DNA from: Vibrio sp. 10N
GTDB lineage: Bacteria > Pseudomonadota > Gammaproteobacteria > Enterobacterales > Vibrionaceae
Direction of reading: 5' to 3'
NCBI RefSeq assembly: GCF_036245475.1
Contig: NZ_BTPM01000001.1
Location: 868,001 to 932,000 of the forward strand
DNA: 64,000 nt
Positions 56,945 to 64,000 of this stretch are shown here, in pieces. Every line of letters begins with the position of its first letter. The first letter of the stretch is position 1. The notes under the pieces are model-generated. The model had not been told where the DNA came from. It made no database searches and saw only the letters and a list, made by a program, of their open reading frames with translations. A program made the position numbers and the translations under genes.

Positions 56945-58399
56945 ATGGTTAGAGCGCGATGGTTCAAGCGGCTAAGCCCCAATTCGTTGGTAGCACGCAC
57001 ACTGCTGCTTACTTTGTTAGCGGTATTTTTCTCTCAAGGTGTACTCACGACTATTTGGTATCAGAAAACCAAGCAAGATGAGCTTTCTGGTATCCGTGAT
57101 ACCTCAGCGAGCATGGCGACCATGTTTGCTTCTACCGTCACTTTCTTTCAAAAGTTGCCGATTAAATACCGTCATATTGTGTTAGATCAGATCCGCAATA
57201 TGGGCGGTACGCGCTTTTTTGTCTCTTTTAATCATGAAGAGCTACTGGTTGACCCTATCCCTGATACACCGCTTAAAGAGGCGGCAATGATGTCGGTACA
57301 GAGGGTGTTGGTCGATAAGCTGCCTACCATTGAAGCGGTCAAAGTGGACTTCTCAAAAGCAGAGAACCTTAGGCTGCTTAAAAACGACATTTTCTTAAGT
57401 GACTTACCAAGATCTTGGGCCCATCACACGCTGACTCTCGGCCCGCTTGACCCTCCTATATTGGTGGTGCAGTTAAAGCTCAAGCCGGGTGAGTGGATTT
57501 ATATTGCTGCTTTATTGCCATCTCCGTATATGCAGTTGGACGATCAGTTTTTCTCCAAAGATCAGTTGGTGTTTTTGGTGATATTTACTTCATTGATGCT
57601 GATGCTGACATTCTTGTTGGTCCGAGCTCAAGTGAAGCCGCTCAAGCGTCTCGCGAAAGCGGCCAACGAGATGAGCATGGATATCGACCAGTCGCCACTC
57701 AAGGAGCAGGGAGCTACCGAGCTTGTTACGGCGACTCGGGCGTTCAATCGCATGCAAACTCGGATCCGCAAATACGTTGCGGACAGAGAACATTTGTTTT
57801 CGTCCATTTCTCACGATCTCAAAACGCCGATCACCCGTTTACGGTTGAGAGCAGAACTGCTTGATGATGACACTAAGCGCAATAAATTTAATCAAGATCT
57901 TGATGACTTGGAAATGATGGTGAAAGGGGCGCTTCAATGTGTGCGGGATACGGATTTGCATGAGAACAATGACTTCATTGACCTTAACGAGATGATTCGC
58001 AATGTTTCCGAAACGTATAACCAAGTCCACACTCAGGTTAGCTTTACCGCACAGCCGATGGAGCCTGTCGTGCTCAAGCCACTGGCGATAAAACGAGTCC
58101 TCACTAACCTTATTGATAACGCGGTGAAGTACGGTAAACATGCATTTGTGTCGATAGAAGAGAGTCCCGCCTGGATCGTCATCACAATTTTAGATAAAGG
58201 TCATGGCATACCAGATGCGCAGCTAGAAGCGGTATTTGAACCATATACTCGTCTTGCGAATGACAAAGATGGTCACGGGCTAGGTCTTGGGATCTGCCGC
58301 AGTATCTTGCATGGACTGGGGGGAGACTTAGTGATCCGCAATGCGCAGCAGGGTGGATTGGAGGCCAAGATCTATCTTCCGCCGAATCTGGAGGCTTAG
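56945..58399 (+). CDS. sensor histidine kinase (GtrS-like)
   Basis: 484 residues. TM1 about 17-38, periplasmic sensor about 39-206, TM2 about 207-227, HAMP domain, then a kinase core with His290 in SSISHDLKTPITRL, the N-box NLIDNAVKYG and G-boxes LDKGHGIPD and GHGLGLGI. It would phosphorylate the response regulator encoded directly upstream. Confidence 0.93.
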   Translation: MVRARWFKRLSPNSLVARTLLLTLLAVFFSQGVLTTIWYQKTKQDELSGIRDTSASMATMFASTVTFFQKLPIKYRHIVLDQIRNMGGTRFFVSFNHEELLVDPIPDTPLKEAAMMSVQRVLVDKLPTIEAVKVDFSKAENLRLLKNDIFLSDLPRSWAHHTLTLGPLDPPILVVQLKLKPGEWIYIAALLPSPYMQLDDQFFSKDQLVFLVIFTSLMLMLTFLLVRAQVKPLKRLAKAANEMSMDIDQSPLKEQGATELVTATRAFNRMQTRIRKYVADREHLFSSISHDLKTPITRLRLRAELLDDDTKRNKFNQDLDDLEMMVKGALQCVRDTDLHENNDFIDLNEMIRNVSETYNQVHTQVSFTAQPMEPVVLKPLAIKRVLTNLIDNAVKYGKHAFVSIEESPAWIVITILDKGHGIPDAQLEAVFEPYTRLANDKDGHGLGLGICRSILHGLGGDLVIRNAQQGGLEAKIYLPPNLEA

Positions 58400-58410
58400 T
58401 GATAGAATTC

Positions 58411-58443
58411 ACAATGTAACCCAGTTGTTACATTGTGGTAACA
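58411..58443 (+). promoter_or_regulatory. 10-bp perfect inverted repeat ahead of the sugar ABC operon
   Basis: ACAATGTAAC-CCAGTT-GTTACATTGT (58411-58436) with a third half-site GTAAC at 58438-58442. It lies in the 138-bp gap between the kinase and binding-protein genes and has no T-run, so it is a probable operator rather than a terminator. Confidence 0.7.
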
Positions 58444-58537
58444 GTTTGTTGCAGTATGTAAGTTGGGGTTTATCTACACTGAGTAGCGAACAGAGGCAAG
58501 AATGCCTTTCGTCTAATCCAATACATGGAAGATAATA

Positions 58538-59791
58538 ATGAAAATGAATAAAACCCTACTGACCCTATCCCTCGCTGCTGCCACCCTACCTTCGCTGTCG
58601 AGCGCTGGTGAAGTTGAAGTACTTCACTGGTGGACTTCTGGTGGTGAGGCAAAATCCGTCCAAGCACTAAAAGCGATGCTGGAAGAACAAGGTCACTCAT
58701 GGAAGGACTTTGCAGTAGCTGGTGGTGGCGGTGAAAGTGCGATGACAGTACTAAAAACTCGAGCAGTATCGGGTAATCCTCCTTCGGCGGCGCAAATCAA
58801 AGGCCATGACATTCAAGAGTGGGGCGGCTTGGGCTTCCTGACGAATCTTGATGATGTTGCACAGTCTGGTGGATGGGATGCCAGCGTACCTAGCATGGTC
58901 ACAGACGTGATGAAGTTCAACGGCGAATACGTAGCAGTACCAGTCAATGTTCACCGTGTTAACTGGCTGTGGGCAAACCCAGAGGTTTTAGCAAAAGCGG
59001 GCGTAGAAGTACCGAAAACGCTGGATGATTTCTTTGCTGCTGCAGAGAAAATCAAAGCAGCAGGTTACATCCCTCTCGCACACGGTGGTCAGCCTTGGCA
59101 AGACGCAACCGTATTTGAAGCCGTTGCGCTGGACGTACTTGGTTCAGATGACTACCGTAAAGCGTTTGTCGACCTAGATATGGACACGCTATCAGGTGAC
59201 AAGATGGTCGAAGTCTTCACCAAGTTCCAAAAAGTGCATGACTACATCGATGCGAACTCTCCGGGCCGTGACTGGAACGTTGCAACCTCGATGGTTATCA
59301 ATGGTGAAGCGGCAATGCAAATCATGGGTGACTGGGCGAAAGGTGAGTTCACTGCCGCGGGTAAGGTACCGGGCAAAGACTATATCTGTGCTCCAGCGCC
59401 AGGTACAGATGGCCAGTTCACGCATAACGTCGATAGTTTCGCGTTCTTTGAAATCAAAGATGAAAGCAACGTAGCGGCGCAAAAAGCGTTAGCAGCAACT
59501 ATCTTGGATAAGAAGTTCCAAGAAGTGTTCAACCTCAACAAGGGTTCAATCCCAGTTCGTACCGATATGGACATGAGCGCGTTTGACCAATGTGCTCTGG
59601 ACTCAATGGCGAGCTTCAAAGCCACGGCGAAAACCGGTGATCTTGTCCCGAGTATGGCACACGGTATGTCGACAACCAGTTACGCTCAAGGTGCTATCTA
59701 CGACGTAGTCACAAACTTCTTTAACGATCCAAAAGCGGATCCAAAAGAAGCAGCACAGAAGCTAGCGAAAGCAGTTAAAGCGGCTATCTAG
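58538..59791 (+). CDS. gtsA: sugar ABC transporter substrate-binding protein (GtsA-like)
   Basis: 417 residues. Signal peptide about 1-22 (cleavage after SLSSA), then a MalE-like periplasmic binding fold starting [14 protein letters not shown]. Similarity in arrangement and sequence to glucose/mannose-binding proteins suggests glucose or a related sugar, but the ligand is inferred. GGAAG lies ahead of the ATG. A double hairpin separates it from the permease genes. Confidence 0.88.
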   Translation: MKMNKTLLTLSLAAATLPSLSSAGEVEVLHWWTSGGEAKSVQALKAMLEEQGHSWKDFAVAGGGGESAMTVLKTRAVSGNPPSAAQIKGHDIQEWGGLGFLTNLDDVAQSGGWDASVPSMVTDVMKFNGEYVAVPVNVHRVNWLWANPEVLAKAGVEVPKTLDDFFAAAEKIKAAGYIPLAHGGQPWQDATVFEAVALDVLGSDDYRKAFVDLDMDTLSGDKMVEVFTKFQKVHDYIDANSPGRDWNVATSMVINGEAAMQIMGDWAKGEFTAAGKVPGKDYICAPAPGTDGQFTHNVDSFAFFEIKDESNVAAQKALAATILDKKFQEVFNLNKGSIPVRTDMDMSAFDQCALDSMASFKATAKTGDLVPSMAHGMSTTSYAQGAIYDVVTNFFNDPKADPKEAAQKLAKAVKAAI

Positions 59792-59823
59792 TCACTTCCT
59801 CCTAAACTAAGCGTTAAAGCTGA

Positions 59824-59863
59824 CTCTCTCCCTTGAATTAGGGAGAGAGCGGTGCCTTGCACC
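59824..59863 (+). other. tandem hairpins between binding protein and permease genes
   Basis: CTCTCTCCCT-tgaatt-AGGGAGAGAG (59824-59849), followed at once by GGTGC-ctt-GCACC (59851-59863). No T-run. Such structures often protect the 3' end of binding-protein mRNA so that it is made in excess. Confidence 0.6.
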
Positions 59864-59910
59864 CTTAGCGCTTGCTCAATTCCGAAAGCAGTTATCATTA
59901 AGGAAAAGTT

Positions 59911-60840
59911 ATGGAGCAGGCTTTGAATGCACAAGACTCAAATAAGCAGTCCGCACCAAAACCGAGCTTGGTAGATCGCCTTCAACATTGGCTACCAAAA
60001 ATAGTCATGGCACCCACCATGCTCGTTACCCTAGTGTGTATTTACGGGTTCATCTTTTGGACTGCGGCAATCTCATTAACCAACTCGCGTTTTCTTCCTT
60101 CGTTCAACTTTGTTGGCTTTGCTCAGTATGAGAAGCTGATGGACAACGACCGTTGGATCACTTCCATCACCAATCTCGGTATCTTTGGCGTGCTGTTCAT
60201 GCTGATAGCGATTGTGCTCGGTGTTGGACTCGCCATATTGCTTGACCAAAATATCCGTCAAGAAGGCGCAATTCGTACTATCTACCTCTACCCGATGGCA
60301 CTCTCTTTCATTGTCACAGGTACAGCGTGGAAATGGATCTTAAACCCAGGTCTCGGCATCGAAAAACTCATGCATGATTGGGGATTTGAAAACTTCCAGT
60401 TTGATTGGCTCGTAAACTCCGATATGGCGGTCTACACCCTCGTGATTGCAGCAGTTTGGCAATCATCTGGCTTTGTTATGGCCATGTTCTTAGCTGGGCT
60501 TCGTGGCATTGATTCATCGATCATTAAAGCAGCGCAAATCGATGGTGCAAATTTGCCAACCATTTATTGGAAAATCATTTTGCCTTGTCTGCGTCCTGTG
60601 TTCTTTAGCGCAGTCATCATTACTTCTCACATCGCCATCAAGAGTTTTGATTTGGTGACGGCGATGACCGCAGGTGGTCCTGGATACTCATCCGACTTGC
60701 CAGCGCTATTTATGTACGCGCACTCATTTACTCGTGGACAGATTGGTCTTGGTGCCGCCAGTGCCATGATGATGCTGGCAGGGATACTGGCCATTTTGGT
60801 TCCGTATTTGTACTCAGAGCTTAGGGAGAAGAAATCATGA
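59911..60840 (+). CDS. gtsB: sugar ABC transporter permease (GtsB-like)
   Basis: 309 residues with about six transmembrane helices and the cytoplasmic EAA loop (IKAAQIDGANLPTIYWKIILP). It overlaps the next gene by 4 bp (ATGA). Confidence 0.92.
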   Translation: MEQALNAQDSNKQSAPKPSLVDRLQHWLPKIVMAPTMLVTLVCIYGFIFWTAAISLTNSRFLPSFNFVGFAQYEKLMDNDRWITSITNLGIFGVLFMLIAIVLGVGLAILLDQNIRQEGAIRTIYLYPMALSFIVTGTAWKWILNPGLGIEKLMHDWGFENFQFDWLVNSDMAVYTLVIAAVWQSSGFVMAMFLAGLRGIDSSIIKAAQIDGANLPTIYWKIILPCLRPVFFSAVIITSHIAIKSFDLVTAMTAGGPGYSSDLPALFMYAHSFTRGQIGLGAASAMMMLAGILAILVPYLYSELREKKS

Positions 60841-61694
60841 ACACGTCGATGAATCTCTCAAGACTCTTTATCTACTCAGCGTTGACCTTTTTCTGTTTGG
60901 TTTATCTGATGCCACTGTTTGTCATGGTCATCACGTCATTTAAGACGCTGCCTGATATAAAAGCGGGCAACCTAATGTCGCTGCCAACCGAGTGGGTGTT
61001 TGATGCGTGGCGCAAGGCGTGGGACAGCGCGTGTACTGGCGTAAAATGTGAAGGGGTAAAGAGCTACTTTTGGAACTCATTCCAGATGGTGATCCCGGCG
61101 GTGGCAATTTCAACTCTGCTGGGTGCGTTCAACGGTTACGTTATCACTAAGTGGAAGTTTCGAGGCTCCGATCTGTTTTTCAGCTTGCTACTGTTCGGGT
61201 GCTTTATTCCGTTTCAAGTCATCTTGCTGCCAATGGCGGCGCTGCTTGGCAAACTAGGTCTAGCGAACACAACCGCAGGTTTGGTCGCGGTACACGTTAT
61301 CTATGGTATGGCGTTTACGACACTGTTCTTCCGTAACTTCTACATTGCGGTGCCGGATGAGCTCGTCAAAGCAGCCAAACTGGATGGTGCAGGCTTCTTC
61401 ACTATCTTCTTTAAAATCCTGCTGCCACTCTCAACACCTATCATCATGGTGACAGTGATTTGGCAGTTCACCTCAATTTGGAATGACTTCTTATTTGGGG
61501 TCGTCTATTCAGGCTCTGAGACGCAGCCGATAACGGTCGCGCTCAACAACTTGGTCAACACGAGTACTGGCGTCAAAGAGTACAACGTTGACATGGCCGC
61601 TGCGATCATCGCTGCGTTGCCAACGCTGGTGGTCTACGTACTGGCAGGGAAGTATTTTGTTCGCGGTCTCACTGCGGGTTCAGTAAAAGGATAA
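60837..61694 (+). CDS. gtsC: sugar ABC transporter permease (GtsC-like)
   Basis: 285 residues, MalG-type, with EAA loop VKAAKLDGAGFFTIFFKILLP. It pairs with the upstream permease to form the channel. 5 bp separate it from the ATPase gene. Confidence 0.92.
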   Translation: MNTSMNLSRLFIYSALTFFCLVYLMPLFVMVITSFKTLPDIKAGNLMSLPTEWVFDAWRKAWDSACTGVKCEGVKSYFWNSFQMVIPAVAISTLLGAFNGYVITKWKFRGSDLFFSLLLFGCFIPFQVILLPMAALLGKLGLANTTAGLVAVHVIYGMAFTTLFFRNFYIAVPDELVKAAKLDGAGFFTIFFKILLPLSTPIIMVTVIWQFTSIWNDFLFGVVYSGSETQPITVALNNLVNTSTGVKEYNVDMAAAIIAALPTLVVYVLAGKYFVRGLTAGSVKG

Positions 61695-61699
61695 TCAAC

Positions 61700-62812
61700 A
61701 TGGCAACATTAGAACTTAAACAGATCCGTAAGACCTATCGCAATGCGGACAATGAAACCCTTAAAGGCATCGATATCAGTATCGACTCCGGTGAGTTCCT
61801 TATCCTTGTAGGGCCATCGGGCTGCGGCAAATCGACCTTGATGAACACCATTGCCGGTCTTGAGGATATCAGCGCAGGTGAAATCGTGATTGATGGTCGT
61901 GATGTCGCTCAGGTGCAGCCAAAAGATCGTGATATCGCTATGGTGTTCCAATCTTACGCGCTTTACCCAAATATGACGGTGCGTGGCAACATCGCCTTTG
62001 GTCTAAAAATTCGCAAGATGCCTCAGGATCAAATTGATGCCGAAGTAAACCGTGTTGCAGAGATGCTGCAAATTGACCATTTACTGGATCGCAAACCATC
62101 GCAGCTCTCGGGTGGTCAGAGACAAAGGGTAGCTATGGGCCGAGCATTGGCTCGTCGTCCTAAGCTCTACTTGTTTGATGAGCCGTTATCTAACCTAGAT
62201 GCGAAATTGCGTGTCGAGATGCGCCATCAGATCAAGCGTTTGCATCAACAACTCAAGACTACGATTGTGTATGTGACCCACGACCAAATCGAAGCCATGA
62301 CTCTCGCCGACCGTATCGCGGTGATGAAAGATGGTGAGTTACAGCAGTTGGGAACGCCAAAGGAGATCTACAACGAGCCAAACAATATGTTTGTGGCAGG
62401 GTTTATGGGCTCTCCTTCGATGAACTTTATCAAAACTCGAGTTGACCTCGATGAGAACGATAAGCCCATTATTTATGTGGTTTCTGGTGACAATCAGCGG
62501 CATGTGGTTGCGCTGCCTGAAGCTCTGCGTCCGCAAGACGGCAATGAAATCGTTATTGGCTTGCGCCCGGAGCATATTACCGAAAAGCTTGAAGAAGAGG
62601 CGTCAGTAGCGACCCAAGTTAGCTTGAAGCTTGAAGTCCTTGAGCCAACGGGGCCTGACGTCATCGCTATGGTTAAAGTGAACGACCAAGAAGTTGCATG
62701 CCGTTTGTCGCCAGAGTTTGATGCCAGTGTAGGACAGACGGCGCCACTCTACTTTGATATGTCTAAAGCGGTATTTTTCGATGCAGAGACTGAGCAGCGA
62801 TTAATCGTTTAA
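61700..62812 (+). CDS. sugar ABC transporter ATP-binding protein (MalK/UgpC type)
   Basis: 370 residues. Walker A GPSGCGKST at 38-46, signature LSGGQRQRVAMGRAL, Walker B LYLFDEPLSNLD, switch histidine in YVTHDQ, and a C-terminal regulatory OB-fold region (about 240-365). Energises the two permeases. Confidence 0.95.
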   Translation: MATLELKQIRKTYRNADNETLKGIDISIDSGEFLILVGPSGCGKSTLMNTIAGLEDISAGEIVIDGRDVAQVQPKDRDIAMVFQSYALYPNMTVRGNIAFGLKIRKMPQDQIDAEVNRVAEMLQIDHLLDRKPSQLSGGQRQRVAMGRALARRPKLYLFDEPLSNLDAKLRVEMRHQIKRLHQQLKTTIVYVTHDQIEAMTLADRIAVMKDGELQQLGTPKEIYNEPNNMFVAGFMGSPSMNFIKTRVDLDENDKPIIYVVSGDNQRHVVALPEALRPQDGNEIVIGLRPEHITEKLEEEASVATQVSLKLEVLEPTGPDVIAMVKVNDQEVACRLSPEFDASVGQTAPLYFDMSKAVFFDAETEQRLIV

Positions 62813-62841
62813 CGACCCGTAACTCATTATCAACCCAAAGA

Positions 62842-62876
62842 AAGCCGAAGGCAATCGACGAGATTGCCTTCGGCTT
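62842..62876 (+). terminator. 15-bp perfect stem after the ABC operon
   Basis: AAGCCGAAGGCAATC-gacga-GATTGCCTTCGGCTT, 30 bp after the ATPase stop. A long GC-containing stem but followed by CAAACA, not Ts, so it is either an imperfect terminator or a stabilising stem. Nothing else is seen in 62877-63014. Confidence 0.55.
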
Positions 62877-63014
62877 CAAACATATATAGCCAAGGGGACG
62901 TGTTACGTTGATTCTCAAAGATGCAATAGTCCCTTTTGGCTGAGTGTTTACTTACTAACTATAATTCTTACCACGAGTCAGTCATTCATACTCAACCAAG
63001 ATATGGGAGGATTT

Positions 63015-64000
63015 ATGAAGCTGTCTAATGTAACAATGGCCATTGCCACTATCGCACTGAGTACATCACTGCAAGCAGGTGTAAAGCAAGGTCATGATTT
63101 TACCAATCAATATATCGTTGTGTTCAACAGCGGAGTCTCGGAGTCTAAGCGCAGTGAAGTGGCGAATTTTGTTCTACAGAACAAAGGTAAGGTCACTCAA
63201 CATTACCGCCATGCACTCAAAGGGATGTCAGTGAATTTGCCCCCTCAAGCGAAAGCTCAATTGTCTCGATTTAGTGAGGTCGCATATATAGAACAAGACC
63301 GTTTGATGGTAGCACTTCCTCGAGGAGGGAAGCCTAATAGAGGAGGGGATGATACCAGTCCACCTCAAGAGCAACAGACGCCTTGGGGAGTGACTCGAGT
63401 CGGTGGGCCGAGTAGCAATGGTCCGTTCGCGACGGCGTGGGTGATAGACACTGGAATCGATAGTCGTCATGCCGACTTAAACGTAGATACAGCGCGAGGA
63501 GCGAACTTTACTCGCGGAAAAAACACCACTGAAGATGGAAATGGGCATGGGACTCACGTTGCGGGCACGATAGCGGCTGTCGACAATACGATTGATGTTG
63601 TTGGGGTGGCTCCAGGCGCCAAAGTAGTGCCAGTTCGCGTCCTTGACAATAACGGTAGTGGTAGTATGTCTGGGGTGATCGCAGGGGTCGATCATGTTGC
63701 TGCCAATGCTGGCCCAGGTGATTGCGCTAATATGAGCTTAGGTGGTGCAGGGTACTCGCAGGCTTTGGATGAAGCGTTAATTAATGCCGTGGAGTTGACC
63801 GGGGTGACATTTGCTATTGCCGCTGGTAACAGCGGAGCCGATATTATTGGCTACACGCCGGCGGTGACCCAGTATCCGGGGGTCTATACGATATCAGCGT
63901 TTGCAAGTGGTGATAGCGTTGCGAGCTTCTCCAACTTCTCAAATAATAATGTTTATACTCGCTCAGATGGTGTATCTGTTGCCTCGACGATGGAGTTTGC
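63015..64000 (+). CDS. secreted subtilisin-type (S8) serine protease, 5' part
   Basis: The frame is open from the ATG at 63015 (GGGAGG six bases upstream) to the window end, 328 codons. Signal peptide about 1-22 (ending LQA), inhibitor-I9-like propeptide (about 30-95, YIVVFNSGVSE ... VAYIEQD), then the protease domain with catalytic Asp in VIDTGID, His in GNGHGTHVAGT and the oxyanion Asn in AAGNSG. The catalytic Ser lies beyond the window. Similar to extracellular alkaline serine proteases of vibrios. Confidence 0.92.
   Translation, partial: MKLSNVTMAIATIALSTSLQAGVKQGHDFTNQYIVVFNSGVSESKRSEVANFVLQNKGKVTQHYRHALKGMSVNLPPQAKAQLSRFSEVAYIEQDRLMVALPRGGKPNRGGDDTSPPQEQQTPWGVTRVGGPSSNGPFATAWVIDTGIDSRHADLNVDTARGANFTRGKNTTEDGNGHGTHVAGTIAAVDNTIDVVGVAPGAKVVPVRVLDNNGSGSMSGVIAGVDHVAANAGPGDCANMSLGGAGYSQALDEALINAVELTGVTFAIAAGNSGADIIGYTPAVTQYPGVYTISAFASGDSVASFSNFSNNNVYTRSDGVSVASTMEF

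Overview
The window looks like part of the main chromosome of a Vibrio-like gammaproteobacterium. The evidence is the conserved order lolB-ispE-prs / hemA-prfA-prmC-sirB2-sirB1-kdsA, a tandem Met/Leu/Gln tRNA cluster, and a second (lateral-type) flagellar locus with a laf gene order. The species cannot be fixed from the sequence alone.

Layout. 1-1340: minus-strand tRNA array (Met, Leu and Gln copies, one cut by the window edge, plus one degenerate tRNA-Gln-like copy) behind a strong promoter with a GC-rich discriminator. 1.6-5.9 kb: ychF, pth, prs, ispE and lolB on the minus strand. 6.1-11.5 kb: hemA to kdsA on the plus strand. 11.8-17.1 kb: a lipoprotein 5'-nucleotidase with a CRP-like site, ybaK, an unrecognised two-gene membrane module with a hairpin over its ribosome binding site, rluF, smrA and a tiny DUF3149 gene with an FNR-like box. 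17.3-19.0 kb: tRNA-Pro, a decayed tRNA-Pro copy and a complete IS4-family element inserted in the terminator of that copy. 19.0-24.0 kb: a small membrane protein gene and a 1371-residue fused formate dehydrogenase-type protein.

24.0-54.2 kb is a lateral-type flagellar locus. fliMNPQR-flhB and flhA are on the minus strand. flgBCDEFGHIJKL, motY, fliEFG, an unknown 335-residue gene, flgMNA, flagellin, fliD/S/T/K/L, a sigma-28 factor, motA/motB and a 96-residue membrane protein are on the plus strand. It encodes a basal body, export gate, hook, filament, proton-type stator, sigma factor and anti-sigma factor. However, fliH, fliI and fliJ (export ATPase complex), fliO and the LafK activator are absent. 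The unknown 335-residue gene sits exactly where fliHIJ are expected. FliM lacks the CheY-binding N terminus, and FlgJ lacks a muramidase domain. Matching sigma-28-like promoters precede flgM and the flagellin gene. This ATPase-less flagellar locus is the most unusual system in the window.

54.3-64.0 kb: a 32-residue small ORF, selO, a two-component system followed by a sugar ABC transporter (layout like Pseudomonas GltR/GtrS-GtsABCD) with a 10-bp perfect inverted repeat between them, and the 5' part of a secreted subtilisin-type protease that runs off the window.
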